From CAZGKW01 sp964526295 (lineage in GTDB: Bacteria > Planctomycetota > Phycisphaerae > FEN-1346): a DNA stretch of 64,000 bases. The notes beneath the pieces were generated by a model. The model was not told the DNA's origin. It saw only the letters and a program-made list of their open reading frames with translations, and ran no database searches. A program made the position numbers and the translations under genes. The stretch covers positions 107,194 through 171,193 of the forward strand of contig CAZGKW010000003.1 in NCBI GenBank assembly GCA_964526295.1. The letters are read 5' to 3'. Shown piece after piece: positions 1 to 8,770 of this stretch; the first letter of the stretch is position 1, and each line of letters opens with the position of its first letter.

Positions 1-420
1 CGCAAAGCGATGCTCCACAACTGTCAGGCTCGCTTCGACTGGTGCGTCAAGCCGTACGACCAGGCGAACCACCATCCGGTGGCGGCGGTCGGGGGAGACA
101 AGACGGATGCGATCCTGCGCGTGCGGGCGAAAGCAGGCGGCACGATGGAGTTCGACGCCTCGGCATCGGCCGATCCGGACGGAGACGCCCTGTCGTTCCG
201 ATGGTGGCTCTATCCCGAGCCGGGGACCTACCGCGGCGAGATGCCGACGATCGACGGCGGCGACGCCAGGCAGTGCTCGCTCGAGCTCCCCGCCGACTCG
301 GCCGGCAGGCAGATTCACCTGATACTCGAAGTCACCGACCAGAGCGACATCGTCACGCTGACCGATTACCGACGGATCGTGATCGACGTCGAGGAGGAGG
401 GCCGCGACAAGGCCCGCTAG
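1..420 (+). CDS. C-terminal end of an Sde182/DUF1593-type secreted protein (5' truncated)
   Basis: The reading frame is open from the first base, so only the last 139 residues are in the window. The visible part resembles the C-terminal module of the cellulose-binding Sde182 / DUF1593 family: a NHHPVAAV lead, then a PKD-like stretch (FDASASADPDGDALSFRWW, then YPEPGTY), ending in a beta-rich ILEVTD...YRRIVIDV segment. Family members are exported proteins with an N-terminal nucleoside-hydrolase-like domain, thought to act in carbohydrate use. The catalytic part is outside the window, so activity cannot be judged. The following 158 bases to the next gene hold nothing recognisable. Confidence 0.7.
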   Translation, partial: RKAMLHNCQARFDWCVKPYDQANHHPVAAVGGDKTDAILRVRAKAGGTMEFDASASADPDGDALSFRWWLYPEPGTYRGEMPTIDGGDARQCSLELPADSAGRQIHLILEVTDQSDIVTLTDYRRIVIDVEEEGRDKAR

Positions 421-578
421 GCGACGATATCACTGCCGGCCTGGGCCCGTCGCAACAGCAACCGCCTTCCGGGCCGGCAGGGAACTGAGGTCAAGCGAGG
501 TCCGCCGGGCGTCGTCTCCGGTCCGCGGCGGGCCCGAACAGCCTTTCCGATTTTCACTCTCCGGTCCCCGGCCCTGCC

Positions 579-1640
579 TCACGGGTTGATGATGACTTTG
601 TTCCGCTGGGCCTGCCCCATCGCCGCGACGGCCTCGCCGATCTCCTCGAGCGGGAAACGGTGCGACACAATCCGCTCCGGATCCGCGACGCCGCGCTCCA
701 TCAAGCGGATGGCATGGCTCATGGCGCCCGGCGTCGTACCGAAGGACGCGTCCATCCGCGCCTCCAGGAAGCGTACCAGGCCGCCGTCCACTTCGAACGT
801 CTCGTGCGTCGTGATACCGAAGACGTTCCACCGCGCACCGCGGCGAAGCAGCGAGACCATCAGACGGACGGCCTCGATGGGCCCGGCCGCCTCGACGACC
901 AGGTCCGGTCCCCCAGGCAGAATCTCGTAGATGCGGGCCTTCGCATCCTCGGTGTCGGGGTTCACGGTGTGCGTGGCGCCCAGGGCGGCGGCGCTTCTCA
1001 AGGCGTAGTCGCTCGTGTCGACGGCGATTAGACGGCCCGCCCCGGCAGCCTTCGCAACCATCAGGCACAAGAGGCCGATGCCCCCTGTGCCGATGACGAC
1101 TACGTCGTCGCCCACCTGCATCCGGCTGTACTGGATGACGCCTTTCCACGCGCCCGAGAGCGGCTCGGTCAGGGCGGCCGCATCGAACGAAATATGCACC
1201 GGCTTGTGGAACAGGCACCGCGCCAGCGTTCGGGTGTACTCGCCGAACGAACCGTTCCACGTCGTCGGCGGCCCGTCGCCGCCGGTCGTGAACGACCCGG
1301 CACAGCAGTGCGTGTTGCCGGTCCGGCAGTGTCGGCAGACGCCGCAGTAGCCTGAGGGCTGGAGGATGACCGCGTCGCCCTCGGCGAACCTGTCGACGCC
1401 CTTCCCCACCTTCGCCACTACGCCGGAGGGCTCGTGGCCTGGAACGATCGGAACGTGACGTTCCTCCGGATGCCTCCGATGGCCTTGTAATCGGTCTGGC
1501 AGAACCCGCACGAACGGATGCGGACGACCTTCGCCGGCCCGCCAGGGCCTCGGAGAGCCGCCAGGAGCGGCCCCCGGCGCGCAGCGCATTGGCAGCGCGC
1601 CGTTGCCCCGGGAGGCCAGGAGGTGGCAACACTCGTCAGC
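579..1640 (-). pseudogene. Zinc-type alcohol dehydrogenase (MDR family), frameshifted
   Basis: Most of a medium-chain dehydrogenase is readable: GHEPSGVVAKVGKGV, the structural-zinc loop with CGVCRHCRTGNTHC, the Rossmann motif VVIGTGGIGLLCL, and a C-terminal NKVIINP. The N-terminal part is split over other frames. The catalytic-Cys segment CGFCQTDYKAIGG lies one frame away, and a single missing base in a C run near 1450 (TTCCG instead of TTCCCG before IVPGHEP) accounts for this. Further upstream, SWRLSEAL is in the third frame, so at least one more indel is present around 1530-1590. This is either a decayed gene or a stretch of poor base calls. It ends just before the integration site of the mobile element. 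Confidence 0.75.
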
Positions 1641-1725
1641 AAGAAGGGCCGCCCAGGAAGAAGGGCGAGGGCGCGCAAGGCCTGGCACACGCCGCCACTT
1701 ACGCGCACTCGGCGTCATATATCGC

Positions 1726-1774
1726 TGGTGGGGCACCAGGGACTCGAACCCCGGACCCGCTGATTAAGAGTCAG
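1726..1774. repeat. Left attachment repeat (tRNA-Lys 3' fragment)
   Basis: This 49-bp sequence is identical to 9142-9190. It covers tRNA-Lys from the encoded CCA back to the 5' side of the anticodon stem, without the 5' half of the tRNA. The base before it (c versus g) and after it (t versus c) differ, so the repeat ends are sharp. About 17 bp further in, a degenerate second copy of its inner end occurs (ACCCGCTGATTGATTGTCAG, around 1789-1808), which may be an accessory site. Confidence 0.93.
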
Positions 1775-1853
1775 TTTCAACCCCTTGACCCGCTGATTGA
1801 TTGTCAGCGGTTCCCCTTGTTTTCGCTTGATTCCTGCCCGATTCCGCGTACAC

Positions 1854-1909
1854 TGTGCTAGGCCGTGCTAGCCGCCGATTGACGCCGAGTATAGCACAAT
1901 CATAGCACC
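1854..1909. promoter_or_regulatory. Clustered TAGCAC motifs, candidate integrase arm sites (left end)
   Basis: Four short related motifs lie between the left att repeat and the integrase start: TGTGCTAGG (1854-1862) and CGTGCTAGC (1864-1872) in one orientation, TATAGCACA (1890-1898) and CATAGCACC (1901-1909) in the other. The same core recurs twice at the right end of the element (9055-9074). Subterminal repeats at both ends fit arm-type binding sites of a tyrosine integrase with an N-terminal arm-binding domain. Inferred from position and similarity only. Confidence 0.45.
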
Positions 1910-1947
1910 GCGGACCGACTGACGGACCGACTGACAGGAGGCAAGCC

Positions 1948-3189
1948 ATGGGGCAAGCGACGCCGAAACGACGTAAACGAAACGAGCCCACCCGACTTAC
2001 GTTCAGCAAGACCCGCGTCGCCGCCCTCCCCGCACCGGAGACGGGGCGCACGTATGTCTATGACCGCAAGGTGCCCGGCCTGGCCGTCTGTGTGACGGCG
2101 AGCGGCACGCGGACCTTCTACATGTATCGCAGTCTGAACGGCCGCCCGAAGCGCGTCCGCATCGGCCGCTTCCCCGACCTGAGCGTCGAGCAGGCCCGCC
2201 GTCGGGCGCACGAGCTCCTGGCGGAGATGGCCCGGGGCATCGACCCGACGGCCGCGAGGCGGGCCGCACGCCAGGCCCTGACCTTCCGCGAAGCGTGGCA
2301 AGCCTTCCTGGCCCACGGCGAGGCGCGCAACCGCCCCTCGACGGTGCGGGAGAACCGCCGCATCGGCGAGACGTACTTGCGCCCCTTGATGAGCCGGAAG
2401 CTGGCGGAGATCACGCGCGACGACGTGGCGGCCCTCCATGCCCGCGTCGGCAAGCGCGGGAAGTACCAGGCCAACCGCCTGCTGGCGGCCGTCTCGGCCT
2501 GCTACGGCCACGTGGCCCCCGGCCTGGACAACCCCGCCAAGGGCGTCAAGCGGTTCAAAGAACGCAGCCGCGACCGATTCCTCGATGCCGAAGAGCTGCA
2601 CCGCTTCTTCCGGGCGCTCGACGCGGAACCGGCCGAGCACTGGCGGGACTTTTTCCTGCTGACGTTGCTGACGGGCGCACGGAAGGCAAACGTCTTGAGC
2701 ATGGCCTGGGCCGACGTCAACCTGGCGCGCGGCGTCTGGCGAATCCCGGCCGACGAGGCGAAGGGCGACGAGCCGCTCGTGTGCGTCCTGGCCGACCCCG
2801 CCGTCGCCATCCTCCGCCGCCGGGCCGCGGCCGCGAACGGCGACCGCTGGGTGTTTCCGAGCGCCGCGAGTGCGAGCGGGCACCGGGCAGAGCCGAAGAA
2901 AGCGTGGGCGGCCCTGTGCAGCCGGGGCGGATTCGTGGACGGCGACGGCAAGGCGACGCTGCGGATCCATGACCTGAGGCGGACCTTAGGCTCCTGGCAG
3001 GCCATCGGGGGTTCAAGCCTCAACGTCATCGGGCGGAGCCTGGGCCATCGGAACCAGGCCACGACGGCTATCTATGCCCGCTTGACTGACAACGTGGTAC
3101 GGGCGAGCGTCGAGACGGCCACGGCGGCGATCCTGGCGGCAGGGAACGGCGCGAACGCAACGGACGAGGGGCCACCGCCCCGCCGTTGA
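1948..3189 (+). CDS. int: Tyrosine site-specific integrase of the element
   Basis: This 413-residue protein is a P4-type tyrosine recombinase that catalyses insertion and excision at the tRNA-Lys att site. The N-terminal ~90 residues form an arm-binding (DUF4102-like) domain (KVPGLAVCVTASGTRTFY, RIGRFPDLSVEQAR). A SAM-like core-binding domain follows (FREAWQAFLAHGEARNRPS). The catalytic domain shows the first Arg in LLTGARKANVL, the HxxR box in IHDLRRT and the LGHRNQATTAIYARL segment with the nucleophilic Tyr. The ATG is preceded by ACAGGAGG at a good distance. It lies next to the left att repeat and reads into the element. Confidence 0.95.
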   Translation: MGQATPKRRKRNEPTRLTFSKTRVAALPAPETGRTYVYDRKVPGLAVCVTASGTRTFYMYRSLNGRPKRVRIGRFPDLSVEQARRRAHELLAEMARGIDPTAARRAARQALTFREAWQAFLAHGEARNRPSTVRENRRIGETYLRPLMSRKLAEITRDDVAALHARVGKRGKYQANRLLAAVSACYGHVAPGLDNPAKGVKRFKERSRDRFLDAEELHRFFRALDAEPAEHWRDFFLLTLLTGARKANVLSMAWADVNLARGVWRIPADEAKGDEPLVCVLADPAVAILRRRAAAANGDRWVFPSAASASGHRAEPKKAWAALCSRGGFVDGDGKATLRIHDLRRTLGSWQAIGGSSLNVIGRSLGHRNQATTAIYARLTDNVVRASVETATAAILAAGNGANATDEGPPPRR

Positions 3190-3222
3190 CGGGGGCGCGC
3201 GCCGGACGGTAAGGTTTTCCTC

Positions 3223-3251
3223 TTGACAGCGGTGGTGGACGGCGGTAACCT
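3223..3251 (+). promoter_or_regulatory. Candidate promoter for the alpA-primase operon
   Basis: A perfect TTGACA (3223-3228) is followed after 17 bases by TAACCT (3246-3251, a weak -10). Matching AAGGTT (3211-3216) and AACCTT (3247-3252) arms flank it, which could be an operator. The 316-base gap between int and the first AlpA-like gene contains no gene; it ends in a run of ten T residues (3484-3493) before the start region. Confidence 0.45.
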
Positions 3252-3505
3252 TGTGGCGAACGAGGCTCTTTACAATTGAATAGCGGCGCTGGCCGTGCCC
3301 TCGATCTGCACCTGGGGGCGGCGGCCGGGTCGGCTCGGGGCGGTTTTGACGCACCGGCCTCGAAGGCGAGATTCCCCTCCCCTCACGGGATGAGGTGCGG
3401 CGGCCCGCAGCGGCCGCCTATGTTGGTTCGTCTCGAACCGGATACCTCGACTCACATGTTTAGCTACGTGTGGGCCGGGGTATCTTTTTTTTTAGGGGCA
3501 CTCCA

Positions 3506-3709
3506 ATGACGCATCACGATGAGCACATTCTGCTGAAGCGCCGCGAGGCGGCCGCGTTTTTGGGCGTCAAGCCGCAAACCTTGGCCCTCTGGGCGTCGGC
3601 CAAGCGGTACGGGTTGCCGTACATCAAAGTGGGGCGCTCCGTCCGCTACCGAAAGAGCGACTTGCTGGCGTTTCTGGAGCGCCGGACGGTCGGCCCGGTC
3701 GCCGAGTAG
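3506..3709 (+). CDS. AlpA/excisionase-like HTH protein 1
   Basis: This 67-residue protein is a MerR/AlpA-type winged-helix DNA-binding module: LLKRREAAAFLGVKPQTLALWASAKRYGLPYIKVGRSVRYRKSDLLAFLE. The RxxAxxLGV...L and I(K/T)VGRSVRYRxSDL motifs are typical of HTH_17 excisionase/AlpA proteins, which control excision or activate element genes. The start at 3506 is chosen because the paralog at 8771 begins with the same MTHHD sequence and the same bases around its ATG. It sits 10 bases before the primase gene and is probably cotranscribed with it. Confidence 0.85.
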   Translation: MTHHDEHILLKRREAAAFLGVKPQTLALWASAKRYGLPYIKVGRSVRYRKSDLLAFLERRTVGPVAE

Positions 3710-3719
3710 GAGGCCGGCC

Positions 3720-5696
3720 ATGGGACACGCGACACTTGACGACGCCCTGGCTGCAACGGCCCGGCGCGTCGGCGGTCGGCTGGTCGCGTCGTGGATTTAT
3801 CCGAACGGGGCGGTGACAGCCCGCTTCGCACTCGGGGACGGCGCCAAAACGTTCCGGCCGTTCTGCAAGCGGGACGGCGACGGCTGGATGGAGGGCGATC
3901 CGCCGGGCTTGTGGCCGCTCTACGGGGCGAAACGATTGGATCGGTTCCCATCCGAGCCGGGGTTCCTGGCCGAGGGGGAGGCCAAGGCCAACTGCCTCTC
4001 GGCCGTCGGCCTGATCGGCCTGGCGTCGGCCCACGGGGCGAATGGCGCGGCGAAGACCGACTGGCGGCCGCTGGCGGGGCGCGAGCTTTTCATTCTGCCC
4101 GACAATGACGTGTCCGGTCGGAGGTACGCCGACGCCGTGGCGGCCCTCGTGACCGCCCTGGACCCGCCGGGCCGCGTCCGTCTCCTGGTACTCCCGGACC
4201 TGCCGGTGAAGGGGGACATCGTCGATTGGGTGGGTGCTGATGGGCTGATGGGCGCCAAAACGCCCGACGAAATCCGGGCGGCGATCTTCAAGTTGGCCGC
4301 GGCGGCCCCGCCTTGGACGGCAGAGGCGGTGGATGAGGTCGCGACGACCGACCTGGGCAACGCCGAGCGGTTTGCGCGGACGGCCGGGGGGAAGGCCCGA
4401 TTCGTCGGCGGGTGGGGCCGGTGGATCGTCTACCGCGGCGGACGCTGGGCACGCGACGACAGCTTCGCCGTCCTTCAGCTGGCCGGGCAGACCGCCCGGG
4501 GCGTCTACGACGAGGCCAAGGCGGCCCCTGATCGGACGCGACAGCGGGAGCTTGCCGACCACGCCCGGCGGAGCCAGTCGCGGGACCGCTTGTCCGCCAT
4601 GGTGGACCTGGCCCGGCCCGCCCTGGCCGTGGCCGTCGAAGAGCTCGACGCCGACCCGTTCGCCTTAAACGTGCGAAATGGTGTCCTCGATTTGCGAAGC
4701 GGCGAGCTCCGGCCCCATCGGCCGGCCGACTTGGCTACCCACCGGGCGGCGGTGCGGTATGACAAGGACGCGACCTGTCCGCGCTTCCTGGCTTTCGTTA
4801 GCGAAATCATGAACGGTCACGCCGGGCTTGTCGCGTACATGCAACGGCTCGTGGGGCTGTGCTTGACGGGAGATGTGTCGGAGCAAGCTATGTGGGTCTT
4901 TCACGGCGACGGGGCGAACGGCAAAACGACCTTTCAGGAGGCGATCTGCGGTCTCCTGGGCGACTACGCCGCCGAAGCGCCGCCCGACCTGTTGCTCGTG
5001 CGAAGGAACGCCGAGCACCCGTGCGAAGTCGCGGACTTGTGCGGTCGGCGTCTTGTCGTCGCCTCTGAGGCCGACGAAGGCCGACGGCTTCGGGTGCAGC
5101 TTGTCAAGCGTTTGACGGGGAACGTTCGCCTGAAAGCCCGGTTCATGCGCGGCGATTACTTCGAGTTCGGACGGACGCACAAGCTGATCCTGGCGACAAA
5201 CAGCCGACCCGTGATAAGGGAAGCGACTCTGGCTATCTGGCGGCGGATTCGTCTGGTTCCGTTCTCCGTGACCATCCCGCCGGAGCACCAAGACTCGCAC
5301 CTGCCAGAGAAGCTGCGAGAGGAACGCTCCGGCATTCTCAACTGGGCGATCAAAGGCTGCCTCGACTGGCAGGAGGGCGGCCTGGACGAACCGCCCGAGG
5401 TGCTGGCCGCCACCGAGGACTACCGGGTAGGCGAGGACCAAGCCGCTGAGTTCTGGGAGGATTGCTGCGTGTTCGGTCCCGGCATCGAAACGTCCCGGGC
5501 CGACTTGTACATGAGCTATACCCGCTGGGCCGCCGAGATCGGCGACCGTCAACCCCTCGGTCGCCGCGCCCTCTACGACCGGGTTCGACGGCGGCGCGAC
5601 GTGGACGAGGCGACGAGGCGAATCGGCGGGCGGGTGACCCGGCTTTTCGTCGGCATCGGCGTCCGGGCACCGGAGCCTATCGGCCAAGGTTCATGA
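3720..5696 (+). CDS. P4-type primase-helicase (Toprim + D5_N + SF3 helicase)
   Basis: This 658-residue replication protein has three visible parts. First, a Toprim primase-like region with LAEGEAKANC and LPDNDVSGRRYAD (residues ~80-145). Second, a D5_N/poxvirus-type linker domain (NVRNGVLDLRSGEL, around 315). Third, a superfamily 3 helicase with Walker A GDGANGKTT (around 397-405), Walker B VVASEADEG (around 445) and the sensor segment KLILATNSRPVI (around 487). Phage P4 alpha and PICI Rep proteins have the same layout and start replication at a nearby origin. The gene starts 10 bases after the AlpA-like gene and is followed by a large inverted repeat. Confidence 0.92.
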   Translation: MGHATLDDALAATARRVGGRLVASWIYPNGAVTARFALGDGAKTFRPFCKRDGDGWMEGDPPGLWPLYGAKRLDRFPSEPGFLAEGEAKANCLSAVGLIGLASAHGANGAAKTDWRPLAGRELFILPDNDVSGRRYADAVAALVTALDPPGRVRLLVLPDLPVKGDIVDWVGADGLMGAKTPDEIRAAIFKLAAAAPPWTAEAVDEVATTDLGNAERFARTAGGKARFVGGWGRWIVYRGGRWARDDSFAVLQLAGQTARGVYDEAKAAPDRTRQRELADHARRSQSRDRLSAMVDLARPALAVAVEELDADPFALNVRNGVLDLRSGELRPHRPADLATHRAAVRYDKDATCPRFLAFVSEIMNGHAGLVAYMQRLVGLCLTGDVSEQAMWVFHGDGANGKTTFQEAICGLLGDYAAEAPPDLLLVRRNAEHPCEVADLCGRRLVVASEADEGRRLRVQLVKRLTGNVRLKARFMRGDYFEFGRTHKLILATNSRPVIREATLAIWRRIRLVPFSVTIPPEHQDSHLPEKLREERSGILNWAIKGCLDWQEGGLDEPPEVLAATEDYRVGEDQAAEFWEDCCVFGPGIETSRADLYMSYTRWAAEIGDRQPLGRRALYDRVRRRRDVDEATRRIGGRVTRLFVGIGVRAPEPIGQGS

Positions 5697-5789
5697 CTGT
5701 TACAGGTTGTTGCAGGTAGTGCTGGTTAACCTCTACGCGAGCGCAATAGCCTGAGGGGAACCAGATCGTGCTGCTACAACCTGTAACAG
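5697..5789. repeat. 19-bp inverted repeat downstream of primase, candidate origin
   Basis: CTGTTACAGGTTGTTGCAG (5697-5715) and CTGCTACAACCTGTAACAG (5771-5789) are inverted copies with one mismatch, separated by 55 bases. The first arm begins directly after the primase stop codon. There is no U-run, so this is a poor intrinsic terminator. In satellites of this type the origin lies next to the primase/rep gene and consists of repeats bound by it; an origin role is inference. Confidence 0.6.
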
Positions 5790-5882
5790 CCCCCGGAATC
5801 GACGGCCACGTTGCATGGCCCGCGACGGGGCCGGAAGGGAGACGAAGGCACCTAACCCCTGGCGAATGAAGGGCTTACGGCA

Positions 5883-6866
5883 ATGATGCAAAAAAACAAC
5901 GCTCTGGAGAACGGCGAAGATCGGCGGGGTTCGGACCGGCGCGGCGCGAATTCAGGCGTTGACGGGCGTCGGGGCCGCATCCGGGCGGCGGTGAGTGACT
6001 ACCTGGGGCGATGGGGGCGAAACCTGACGCCGTACCAGCGGGCAGAACTGGCGCTGAAGCTCAAGCCGCTCATTGCGGCGAAGGCAAAAGAAAACATAAA
6101 GCGCGGAGGGGGTTCGGGGCCGTCGGGTCGTCAGAAATCTGACAACCCGACAGACACCAAAAAGGAACTTGCCAAGGGGGGCCGAGCGGCGGTGAGTGTG
6201 CCGCATTCCGTGCCGCTTTCGGGCGGAGGCGGACGGGAAGGCCGTTCTGAGGGCCTGGCGCGCGGCTCCGGGGTGGCCCCTGGCGGCTCTGAGGGCCTCA
6301 CGGGCGGCTCTGGCGGTCCTGGGGGGCCTCTGGCGGCCTCTGAGGGCTTGCGGAAGGGCCGCATCCGGGGTGCTGTGTGTGACTACTTGGCTGGCCGTGG
6401 GGGCCGAAACCGGCCGGGGGCTAGCACCAGGGTAGCACGGCACGGGGGCGGGGGCGGGGAACTGCCGCTTCTGGCCTCTGAAGGGCGGTCTGAGCGTGCG
6501 GACCCACTGATAGGGTATCAGGAGGCGGGGCGGGACCAGGGCAGCGGGGGCGGCACACCCAAAGCAACCGTAGATCAAAGTGATACACGGTTGGACACTG
6601 CCTCCCGCTTGGCCATGGAGCACGACGACCTCCACGCCCGCACCCTCCCCACCACGTCGAGGGCAGCGGGCTCAGTGGCACGGAGCGTCGGGCGAACCCG
6701 CCAGGCTCACCGGGGGGCGAAGGGCCGGCGGCCGAGCGCGTCGCAGGGGCAACGAGGCCCCCCCCATGTCCCCCCCAAGGGGCGGGGTGCGAACGTAAAC
6801 TGCTTTCGTTTCCCAGTAACCGGAATTGGAACGCATTCACGAGAACCGATACGAAAGGGTGAGACG
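5883..6866 (+). pseudogene. Remnant of a small DNA-binding-type protein plus low-complexity DNA
   Basis: The first ~100 codons encode RNLTPYQRAELALKLKPLIAAKAKEN, then KSDNPTDTKKELAK. This matches the start of small HTH/ParB-like proteins found on mobile elements, where it is normally followed by an HTH beginning AGVSHDTI. Here the HTH is missing. The frame continues through Gly/Ser-rich repeats and an altered copy of the GRIRAAVSDYLGRWGRN segment (about 6357-6410) and stays open into the terminase-like gene, which I treat as starting separately at 6867. Probably a decayed gene with internal duplication; translation of the whole stretch is not excluded. Confidence 0.45.
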
Positions 6867-7394
6867 ATGGCGACCGACGAAGTGGCGGGCGACGTGGAGG
6901 GCACGGGGCTGAGCCTGAAGGAAGAAGCCTTCGCCCGGGCCTACGGCGATCCCGATTCGGAAACCTTCGGGAACAAAACTGCGTCCGCGGCGGCGGCCGG
7001 TTACGGGTCGCCGCGAGACTCGGGTTGGCGGGCGGCAAAGCGGCCGCGGGTCCAGGAGCGGATTGCCGAGCTTCAAGAGGCGGCGCGGGCCGCGGAACCG
7101 CAAGTGTTGGCGAACCTGGAGCACGTTCGGCGGCTGGCGATTGAAAAAGGCGACCTGGCGACGGCCCTTCGCGCGACGGAGCTGGCGGGGAAAAGGCTGG
7201 GCCTTTTCTACGAGGCGCATAGCGTCACGATGGCCGGCGAGCTGGAGCGGCGGGAGTGGGATGAAGAGGTGGCGGTCCAGGCTGTGGAGATCGGCAAGAT
7301 ATTGCTGGAGCGCCAGGCCGCGAGGGAGCTGCCGGCGGCCAGCGGGCCGGATTCGGAGAGCGTCGAAACAGACGAGGAGACGAGTGATGAATAA
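6867..7394 (+). CDS. Small terminase subunit-like protein
   Basis: The 175-residue product starts at an ATG with GAAAGGGTGAG upstream. It has the layout of terminase small subunits: an N-terminal HTH (LSLKEEAFARAYGDPDSETFGNKTASAAAAGYG), then RPRVQERIAELQEA, and a helical region LEHVRRLAIEKGDLATALRATELAGKRLGLF. The small subunit recognises pac/cos DNA; a satellite can use its own copy to redirect a helper phage's packaging machine. No large subunit is encoded nearby, which fits that model. The stop overlaps the next gene by 8 bases. Confidence 0.75.
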   Translation: MATDEVAGDVEGTGLSLKEEAFARAYGDPDSETFGNKTASAAAAGYGSPRDSGWRAAKRPRVQERIAELQEAARAAEPQVLANLEHVRRLAIEKGDLATALRATELAGKRLGLFYEAHSVTMAGELERREWDEEVAVQAVEIGKILLERQAARELPAASGPDSESVETDEETSDE

Positions 7395-7974
7395 GCACAT
7401 GCTGCCACCCCCGCCGCGGAACCTGACGAAGGCGGTGATCGAGAAGGTCCTGCGCGGCATCCGGGCCGACGCCCGGGCCGACGCGACGCATCCGCTCGTG
7501 AACGCGAGCCACGAGCAGCACCGCGAATACGTGCGGCGAATCTTGGCCCTCGAAGATGCGGCCGCCGCCCCGGATTCGTTGAGCGCATCCGAGCGGGACG
7601 AAGTGCTTGGGCGGCTCGGGGCCATCGGTCGGGAGTTGGACGGCGCTGACGCCGCGTCGCGGAAGCGCTTGGAGGCCGAGCGGCGGCAGCTGGGCAAGCG
7701 ACTTCACGGGGCGGAGCCCGCCGAGATGTTCGACGCGCCGCCGGAACCGCTGACCGCCGGGGAACGGCTGGACGTTCAAGACGCGATCCAAGCGCTCTTG
7801 CGGACGCCGGGCTACATCGACGGGTCGTTGAAACGGCGCGACCCGCGCGAGCACGAGGGGATCACGGCCCGTTTGTCCGAATTGTATGCCGGGCTGCACG
7901 CCGTCGGGCCGACCGAAGGGCCTGCCGTGCGGCCGGACGAGGGCGACGTGGACGTCGACGTCGACGTCGAATGA
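7387..7974 (+). CDS. Element-encoded protein of unknown function
   Basis: This 195-residue, mostly helical, charged protein is of no family I recognise. Its ATG overlaps the end of the terminase-like gene, so the two are translationally coupled. It has no signal peptide or membrane segment. The C-terminus is a strongly acidic DVDVDVDVE tail encoded by repeated GACGTC. Its position next to TerS suggests a role in packaging or helper interference, but this is only context. Confidence 0.7.
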   Translation: MNKHMLPPPPRNLTKAVIEKVLRGIRADARADATHPLVNASHEQHREYVRRILALEDAAAAPDSLSASERDEVLGRLGAIGRELDGADAASRKRLEAERRQLGKRLHGAEPAEMFDAPPEPLTAGERLDVQDAIQALLRTPGYIDGSLKRRDPREHEGITARLSELYAGLHAVGPTEGPAVRPDEGDVDVDVDVE

Positions 7975-8012
7975 GCCGCGGCCCCAGGCCGCCCAGGAAG
8001 GAGACCCGACCG

Positions 8013-8672
8013 ATGGACTACACGAAACGCTTTGACGACGTTGCCGAGGAACTCCGGCCCCTGGCCGAGGCCGTGGCCGCGGCGGAGACGCAACACGCCG
8101 CGATTAGGGACCGGCTGCAGAACGCCGAACGAGAGGTGGCCCGGCTCGACAAAGCCCTGGAGGCACACCGGCGGCGGGGCGTCGAACGCTTGGCCGGCTC
8201 CACGGACGACGTTCAGAGGTTTGAGGGGCGACACCGGCGACTGTCGCGCGAGCGCGAGTCGGCGGCCTCGACCGTGGCGCTTTTGAAGTCGGACACGTTG
8301 CCAAGGGCTGCGGCCACGCTTGCTTCCGCGCGGGGCGAATTGGCGGCGGCGCTCAAGGCGCTCGCGGCGGGCGCACACCGCGACGCCGAAACGGCCATCC
8401 ACGAGCTGCTCAGCCAGGCCCTCGACGAGCGCGACAGTTTCCAGGTTGCCGTCGAGGCCCTCTTTGCCGAGTACGCCGCGGCTTGGGGGGGCGGCGGCGG
8501 CCGTCCACGCTCGAAATCGGTCCGGCTCCCGCCGCTCGCGGCCCTGGAGCGGGTACGTCGGCAGGTTCAAGCGCCGCCAGGCCCCGATAATCGGGGTCTA
8601 CGGGCCGCAGAATCTACGGACGCGGCCGAGGGCGACTCCCAGGGCCTCCCCGCCGAAAAGTCGGCTGATTGA
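8013..8672 (+). CDS. Element-encoded coiled-coil protein
   Basis: This 219-residue protein has a long N-terminal coiled coil (residues ~5-130, heptads such as LRPLAEAVAAAETQHAAIRDRL and LQNAEREVARLDKALEAH), a GGGGGRP hinge and a disordered C-terminus. An ATG at 8013 with AAGGAG 9 bases upstream is preferred over an ATGA-overlap start at 7971 in the same frame. No known family is recognised. It could be a scaffold or accessory protein of the element. Confidence 0.7.
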   Translation: MDYTKRFDDVAEELRPLAEAVAAAETQHAAIRDRLQNAEREVARLDKALEAHRRRGVERLAGSTDDVQRFEGRHRRLSRERESAASTVALLKSDTLPRAAATLASARGELAAALKALAAGAHRDAETAIHELLSQALDERDSFQVAVEALFAEYAAAWGGGGGRPRSKSVRLPPLAALERVRRQVQAPPGPDNRGLRAAESTDAAEGDSQGLPAEKSAD

Positions 8673-8770
8673 CGCCTGAAACGCCGAAAAAGTGGGACCG
8701 GCGGGCACGCGCCAAGGCGCGCCGCCGGTCGTGGATGCTGGTACCCGCACAACTTTGTGGAGGCAGAACA

